A stretch of DNA of 9,346 nucleotides. Origin: Actinomycetes bacterium (GTDB taxonomy: Bacteria > Actinomycetota > Acidimicrobiia > Acidimicrobiales > Microtrichaceae). The stretch's first letter is position 1, and each line of letters opens with the position of its first letter. The stretch lies in assembly GCA_023423215.1 (NCBI GenBank), contig JAFAFZ010000056.1, positions 1 to 9,346 on the forward strand, given 5' to 3'. Below the pieces are notes generated by a model. It searched no databases. It was not told the origin of the DNA and was given only the letters and a program-made list of their open reading frames with translations. This document shows positions 7,201 to 9,346 of the stretch, one piece after another. The translations under genes and the position numbers were made by a program.

Positions 7201-7489
7201 CGCGCACGTGCGACGCGCCCTCGTCGGCCAGGCGGTCGATGAGGTACTTGAAGTACTCGACGTGGCCGCCCTGGTACGAGCTGAGGGCGATGCCCTGGAC
7301 GTCCTCGGCCACCGCCGCGCGCACGACCTCGTCGACCGAGCGGTTGTGGCCCAGGTGGATCACCTCGGCGCCCTGCGACTGCAGGATGCGGCGCATGATG
7401 TTGATCGATGCGTCGTGGCCGTCGAACAGGCTCGCGGCGGTGACGAAGCGCACCGGGTGAACCGGGCGGTAGAGGTCCTCTGCGGTCAT
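4289..7489 (-). CDS. icmF: Fused isobutyryl-CoA mutase IcmF (B12 domain, G-protein chaperone, mutase)
   Basis: A complete 1066-residue adenosylcobalamin-dependent mutase, normal for IcmF. The order is as follows. The B12-binding domain (about 12-145) has D23-G-H25-D, with H25 the expected lower cobalt ligand. The MeaB-like GTPase chaperone domain (about 195-430) has P-loop GTGGSGKS at 201-208, ETPGIGQGD from 295 and base loop N342-K-F-E345. The mutase barrel is about 535-1060. The substrate-specificity pair is F571 (in RMFAGEGG) and Q715 (in DQGQNTCIFS), the IcmF combination; methylmalonyl-CoA mutase has Tyr and Arg. Their spacing of 144 equals that of F598/Q742 reported for characterised IcmF. 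The enzyme interconverts isobutyryl- and n-butyryl-CoA, and some IcmFs also act slowly on isovaleryl/pivalyl-CoA; the built-in G domain gates cofactor loading. The ATG at 7489 follows GGGGGA at 4 nt. The gene has its own promoter candidate in the 151-bp upstream gap. Confidence 0.95.
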   Translation of the reverse strand: MTAEDLYRPVHPVRFVTAASLFDGHDASINIMRRILQSQGAEVIHLGHNRSVDEVVRAAVAEDVQGIALSSYQGGHVEYFKYLIDRLADEGASHVRVYGGGGGVIVPEEIRELHDYGVARIFSPEDGQRLGLAGMINSMIRECDADLAARPVGLDQVLGGSVPALARLITCLEEDAVDAGVRDELASIAAGRTAPVLGITGTGGSGKSSLTDELIRRFRLDQDDKVRIAVIAIDPTRRRGGGALLGDRIRMNSIDSSQIYFRSLATRSTDSEVPAALTSIIQAAKAWGAELVIVETPGIGQGDAAIVPFADVSLYVMTPEFGASSQLEKIDMLDFADAVAINKFERRGAEDARRDVARQLVRNREAFDQSPDDMPVFGTVASRFNDDGVTALYQHLRGELAGRGLAVGDGSLTPVTTTTSTGLSEIVPAARSRYLSEISEAVRSYHADTAAQSVVARQLQQLRSSAELLEARALGAEDLRTVADEVADDLLPVNRKLLEAWPARVEELTGPDRPVRESLSGTLVPKLSLPKFVDHGEQLRWLRSENLPGHFPYTAGVFPLKREGEDPARMFAGEGGPARTNRRFHLLAEGQPANRLSTAFDSVTLYGFDPAERPDIYGKVGNSGVSIATLDDMEVLYSGFDLCDPSTSVSMTINGPAPSILAMFLNTAIDQRLDRFRSEEGREPTEDEAAELREWVLSNVRGTVQADILKEDQGQNTCIFSTEFSLGVMADIAEWFVEHQVRSFYSVSISGYHIAEAGANPISQLAFTLANGFTYVESYLARGLSVDDFAPNLSFFFSNGMDPEYTVLGRVARRIWSVAMRDRYGANDRSQKLKYHVQTSGRSLHAQEMAFNDIRTTLQALCAIYDNANSLHTNAYDEAVTTPTAESVRRALAIQLIINREWGLAMNENPLQGSFIVEELTDLVEEAVLAELDRINSRGGVLGAMETGYQRGRIQDESMLYEHRKHDGSLPLIGVNTFVNPDGEAEEHVVELARSSDEEKRDQIARLADFHARHADEAPAALDRLRSAALRGDNLFDVLMDTVRHCSLGQITDALFEVGGSYRRNV

Positions 7490-7548
7490 CGAATCCCCCG
7501 GTCTCGCAGCCGTTCGTTCGGTCGACGTCCCGGCTGGTCGAACCCAGG

Positions 7549-7570
7549 ATAGTTGGACGTCAACATATTC
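7549..7570. promoter_or_regulatory. Possible operator-like dyad in the icmF leader
   Basis: GTTG (7552-7555) and CAAC (7561-7564) face each other around GACGT, flanked by ATA and ATAT in an unusually AT-rich patch for this DNA. It lies just downstream of the predicted icmF transcription start, where a repressor would block. A second GACGTC stands 32 bp away at 7524-7529. Arms are short and the symmetry imperfect, so this is a weak call. It does not match the MarR-side palindrome at 8496-8514. Confidence 0.25.
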
Positions 7571-7581
7571 GGTCTCCGACC

Positions 7582-7610
7582 AGTATCGGACCTGGGTGTT
7601 CTGCCGTCAA
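7582..7610 (-). promoter_or_regulatory. Sigma70-like promoter for icmF
   Basis: On the minus strand a -35 TTGACG (7610-7605) and a -10 GATACT (7587-7582) are separated by exactly 17 nt; the matches to TTGACA/TATAAT are 5/6 and 4/6. Transcription would start near 7575 and give a leader of about 86 nt before the ATG at 7489. The site lies just past the stop of the upstream hydratase gene, so icmF can be expressed independently of it, though read-through remains possible. No B12 riboswitch fits in the leader. Confidence 0.55.
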
Positions 7611-7640
7611 ACGACCGTCGGGGCCGGCCGGACGGCCTCC

Positions 7641-8477
7641 TCAGCCGGCCTGGGAGCGACCCCGATCGACCACGTCGCGACGCCGCCGTTCCACCTCGTC
7701 GGGGTCGCCCCCACCGGCGCGGAACCAGGCCCGCGACGCCTCGTCCTCTCGCTGCCACGCGTGCTCCCCGTCGCTGCGGGTGCCGTCCTCGTAGACGTCG
7801 AACATCGCCTGCACCGCTCCGGCGTCGTTCGAGGCGATGTCACCCGCCAGCGCGACCGCGGCGTCCAGCAGCTGCTCGTGCGGCACGACGTGGTTCACCA
7901 GGCCCCACCTCAGCGCCGTGTCGGCGTCGACGTAGTTGCCAGTCGCGCTCATCTCCCGCGCCCGGCGCACGCCGACCGCCTGGGGCAGCAACACCGTGAG
8001 GCCCCAGCCCGGCAGGATGCCGACGCGGGCGTGGGTGTCGGCGAACCGGGCGCGCTCGGAGGCGACGAGCAGGTCGCAGCCGAGCGCCAGCTCGAGCCCT
8101 CCGGTGACCGCTGCGCCGTTGACCGCCCCGATCAGCGGCGTGCGCCGGGGTCGGCCGTCCACCGTCGACAGCGGCGTCCGGCGCCACGGCGGCTGGTCGC
8201 GATCCGGCGTGAACGCCTCGCCCAGACGGCCCGAGGCCAGGTCGACCAGGTCGAGCCCCGCGCAGAAGGCAGGGTCGTCGCCGGTCAGGACGATGGCGTG
8301 GACCGAGTCGTCGCGCTCCGCGTCGCCGAGCGCCGCGACCAGCGCGGCGAGCAGCCGACCGGAGAGCGCGTTGCGGACCTCCGGCCGCGACAGCGTCAGC
8401 ACCACCACGGCGTCGCGCCGCTCGACCCGCAGCACCGCCGCGCCGTCGTCCGTCCCCGTGCCGGTCGCCTCGTCCAT
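7641..8477 (-). CDS. Enoyl-CoA hydratase/isomerase (crotonase) family protein, atypical active site
   Basis: A 278-residue crotonase-fold protein. The CoA-binding oxyanion segment is AFCAGLDL (70-77), and the second oxyanion element with the first catalytic acid is GAAVTGGLE129. Rat hydratase uses E144 and E164; here the residue 20 after E129 is H149 in ADTHARVGI, so the second acid is missing. Straightforward hydration is therefore doubtful, and a hydrolase, isomerase, lyase or non-catalytic acyl-CoA-binding role is possible. I believe ADTHARVG is a recurrent actinobacterial variant, not a local mutation. The tail is highly charged (EVERRRRDVVDRGR). The ATG at 8477 has only a GGAG 2 nt upstream, too close for a strong ribosome-binding site. 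It is divergent from the MarR gene across an 81-bp region with a palindrome, so MarR control is likely. icmF lies 151 bp downstream on the same strand. Confidence 0.87.
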   Translation of the reverse strand: MDEATGTGTDDGAAVLRVERRDAVVVLTLSRPEVRNALSGRLLAALVAALGDAERDDSVHAIVLTGDDPAFCAGLDLVDLASGRLGEAFTPDRDQPPWRRTPLSTVDGRPRRTPLIGAVNGAAVTGGLELALGCDLLVASERARFADTHARVGILPGWGLTVLLPQAVGVRRAREMSATGNYVDADTALRWGLVNHVVPHEQLLDAAVALAGDIASNDAGAVQAMFDVYEDGTRSDGEHAWQREDEASRAWFRAGGGDPDEVERRRRDVVDRGRSQAG

Positions 8478-8495
8478 CGCTCCGGGCTAGCACAC

Positions 8496-8514
8496 CACCC
8501 GTCCGGCACGGGTG
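8496..8514. promoter_or_regulatory. 7-5-7 palindrome, likely MarR operator
   Basis: CACCCGT (8496-8502) and ACGGGTG (8508-8514) are perfect inverted arms around CCGGC, giving a 19-bp site. It lies in the 81-bp gap between the divergent hydratase-family gene and the MarR gene. MarR proteins bind palindromes of this size as dimers and commonly regulate themselves and the divergent neighbour. The site is 18 nt upstream of the hydratase ATG and 44 nt upstream of the MarR ATG, so it would hit the hydratase promoter more directly. The link to this MarR is inference from position. Confidence 0.5.
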
Positions 8515-8544
8515 AGCACGCACGGCCCGCCGCACCCCACTCGG

Positions 8545-8550
8545 TAGGCT
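8545..8550 (+). promoter_or_regulatory. Candidate -10 box (TAGGCT) of a leaderless MarR transcript
   Basis: TAGGCT matches TANNNT and ends 8 nt before the ATG at 8559, so transcription would start at or within a base or two of the start codon. The intervening bases (GCCCCGCC) hold no purine-rich ribosome-binding site, which supports a leaderless mRNA. There is no clear -35. Confidence 0.45.
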
Positions 8551-8558
8551 GCCCCGCC

Positions 8559-9068
8559 ATGGTGGAGCGGAAGTCGATGTCGTTCGATCCCATCGAGGAG
8601 GCGCGACGGCAGTGGAACGAGCACGGATGGGAGCAGGCCGCGGACGGCATGGCCGTCGTGACGTCGATCGTGCGGGCCGACCAGATCCTGCTCGCCCGGA
8701 TCGACCGCGTGCTGCGTCCCCTCGAGCTCACCTTCGCCCGCTACGAGCTCATGGTCCTGCTCGACTTCTCACGCCGCGGCGCGCTGCCGCTCGGCAAGAT
8801 CGGTGCGCGCCTCCAGGTGCACCCCGCCAGCGTGACCAACGCCGTGAACCGCCTCGAGTCCGACGGCATGGTGACGCGGGTGCCCCACCCCGAGGACGGC
8901 CGGACGACGCTGGCGACCCTGACGCCCGAGGGTCGGCGCCTGGCGCGACGTGCGACGCGACTGCTGAACGAGCAGGTGTTCTCGGACCTGGGCCTGGACG
9001 CGGACGAGCAGGCGCAGCTCTTCACGCTGCTGCGCAAGATCCGCGTCACCGCCGGCGACTTCACCTGA
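8559..9068 (+). CDS. MarR-family transcriptional regulator
   Basis: A 169-residue winged-helix DNA-binding protein, typical length for MarR. An N-terminal amphipathic stretch (DPIEEARRQWNEHGW, 10-24) precedes the dimer helices. The winged helix is clear: LGKIGARLQVHPASVTNAVN (78-97) covers the helix-turn-helix with its recognition helix at about 88-101, and VPHPEDGRTTLATLT (108-122) is the wing, with the conserved D113 and R115. The C-terminal helices (about 124-165) complete the dimer interface. The ATG at 8559 was chosen because it follows a TAGGCT box at leaderless spacing; M7 (8577) is an alternative. It is divergent from a crotonase-family gene and convergent with an acyl-CoA dehydrogenase, so a CoA thioester or the free acid is the likely ligand. 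The probable targets are the divergent gene and itself, perhaps icmF; that is inference. Confidence 0.92.
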   Translation: MVERKSMSFDPIEEARRQWNEHGWEQAADGMAVVTSIVRADQILLARIDRVLRPLELTFARYELMVLLDFSRRGALPLGKIGARLQVHPASVTNAVNRLESDGMVTRVPHPEDGRTTLATLTPEGRRLARRATRLLNEQVFSDLGLDADEQAQLFTLLRKIRVTAGDFT

Positions 9069-9143
9069 GCTGATCGCCACCCCTGCCAACGCCGGTGCGA
9101 CGCCGTTCCTGAACCCGGTGCGGTTGCACATGCCAGGGCATGC

Positions 9144-9168
9144 ACGACCGCTCTCGCTACGAGGTCGT
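9144..9168. terminator. Weak imperfect hairpin between convergent genes
   Basis: ACGAC (9144-9148) pairs with GTCGT (9164-9168), and inside it CTCG (9153-9156) pairs with CGAG (9160-9163) around CTA. A 4-nt bulge separates the two stems. A smaller ATGC/GCAT hairpin (9130-9133 with 9138-9141) stands just before it. The position between the stops of the MarR and acyl-CoA dehydrogenase genes suits a two-way terminator, but there is no T-tract and the stems are short. Confidence 0.25.
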
Positions 9169-9172
9169 TGGG

Positions 9173-9346
9173 TCAGACGAAGAGGCGGTCCGCGCCGGCG
9201 CGCACGGTGCGCAGACGGCCCGCGACGGTGACGACCCGCTCGCTCGCGTAGAACACGGCGACGTCGAGCGCATCCGCCGCCTGATCGCCGGTGCGGGTCA
9301 CGGCGCGCCGTGCCAGCAGCCAGCCGCCGACCAGGTCGCCGAACAC
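9173..9346 (-). CDS. Acyl-CoA dehydrogenase, C-terminal end (partial)
   Basis: An open frame enters from the right edge and runs 57 codons to a TGA at 9175-9173. The peptide reads FGDLVGGWLLARRAV..., then DALDVAVFYASERV...AGRLRTVRAGADRLFV at the end. This closely resembles the C-terminal helices of long actinobacterial FadE-type acyl-CoA dehydrogenases, where a 'GGWLLAR' helix is followed by 'ARFYA' and a terminal 'TAGADxL' helix. The catalytic glutamate and flavin-binding parts lie outside the window, so substrate cannot be judged. It converges on the MarR gene with a 104-bp gap. Together with the crotonase-family and IcmF genes it supports an acyl-CoA catabolic locus. The call rests on a short tail and is moderately sure. 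Confidence 0.7.
   Translation of the reverse strand: MFGDLVGGWLLARRAVTRTGDQAADALDVAVFYASERVVTVAGRLRTVRAGADRLFV

Noticed and set aside
7490..7640. Cobalamin riboswitch ahead of icmF
   Set aside because: The leader is only about 86 nt from the likely start, and I see no B12-box-like sequence or multi-stem structure; such riboswitches need about 200 nt.
7486..7758. Small minus-strand frame spanning the hydratase end and icmF leader
   Set aside because: Peptide is Arg/Gly/Pro-rich with no resemblance to a known family, and it covers the promoter region.
1..9346. CRISPR array, transposon, phage genes, tRNA or rRNA
   Set aside because: No direct-repeat array, transposase, integrase or structural RNA signature was seen on either strand.

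Overview
The window is GC-rich throughout, uses GTG as well as ATG starts, and carries a mycoredoxin-like glutaredoxin, a KshA-like Rieske oxygenase and a fused IcmF mutase. Together these point to an actinobacterium that degrades lipids, branched-chain acids or steroid-like compounds. I cannot place it below phylum; Acidimicrobiia or a nocardioform lineage are both possible. The density is ordinary chromosomal (eight complete genes or nearly so and one partial, no gene-free stretch over 151 bp). I see no transposase, phage, CRISPR, tRNA or rRNA.

Layout. (1) 1-740, plus strand: a mycoredoxin-like thiol protein followed 2 nt later by the ribosome-rescue hydrolase ArfB. (2) 755-2850, minus strand: a two-gene operon, a DapB/2,4-diaminopentanoate-dehydrogenase-like reductase then a Rieske oxygenase, overlapping as GTGA. 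(3) 2851-2974: a divergent control region with a near-perfect 10+10 palindrome. (4) 2975-4204, plus strand: a CPA2-type cation/proton antiporter. (5) 4205-4288: an 84-bp gap between convergent genes, mostly filled by a strong inverted repeat with two mutually exclusive pairings. (6) 4289-7489, minus strand: icmF. (7) 7490-7640: icmF leader with a sigma70-like promoter. (8) 7641-8477, minus strand: an enoyl-CoA hydratase-family protein. (9) 8478-8558: a divergent control region with a 7-5-7 palindrome. (10) 8559-9068, plus strand: a MarR regulator. (11) 9173-9346, minus strand: the C-terminal end of an acyl-CoA dehydrogenase that runs off the window.

How the genes may work together. The right half (acyl-CoA dehydrogenase, MarR, hydratase-family protein, IcmF) looks like an acyl-CoA catabolic locus. 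IcmF interconverts isobutyryl-CoA and n-butyryl-CoA, and a dehydrogenase and hydratase-fold enzyme would act on the neighbouring acyl-CoA species; a local MarR repressor is the natural candidate regulator. The left operon may hydroxylate and reduce an unknown hydrophobic substrate.

The most unusual observation is in the Rieske oxygenase. The second histidine of its mononuclear-iron facial triad reads as glutamine (Q177), written with the only CAA codon among the gene's five glutamines. The hydratase-family protein also lacks one of the two catalytic glutamates (H149 in its place). I found no wholly new multi-gene system; the best candidates for new biology are the altered Rieske site with its coupled reductase, and the two palindromic control regions.
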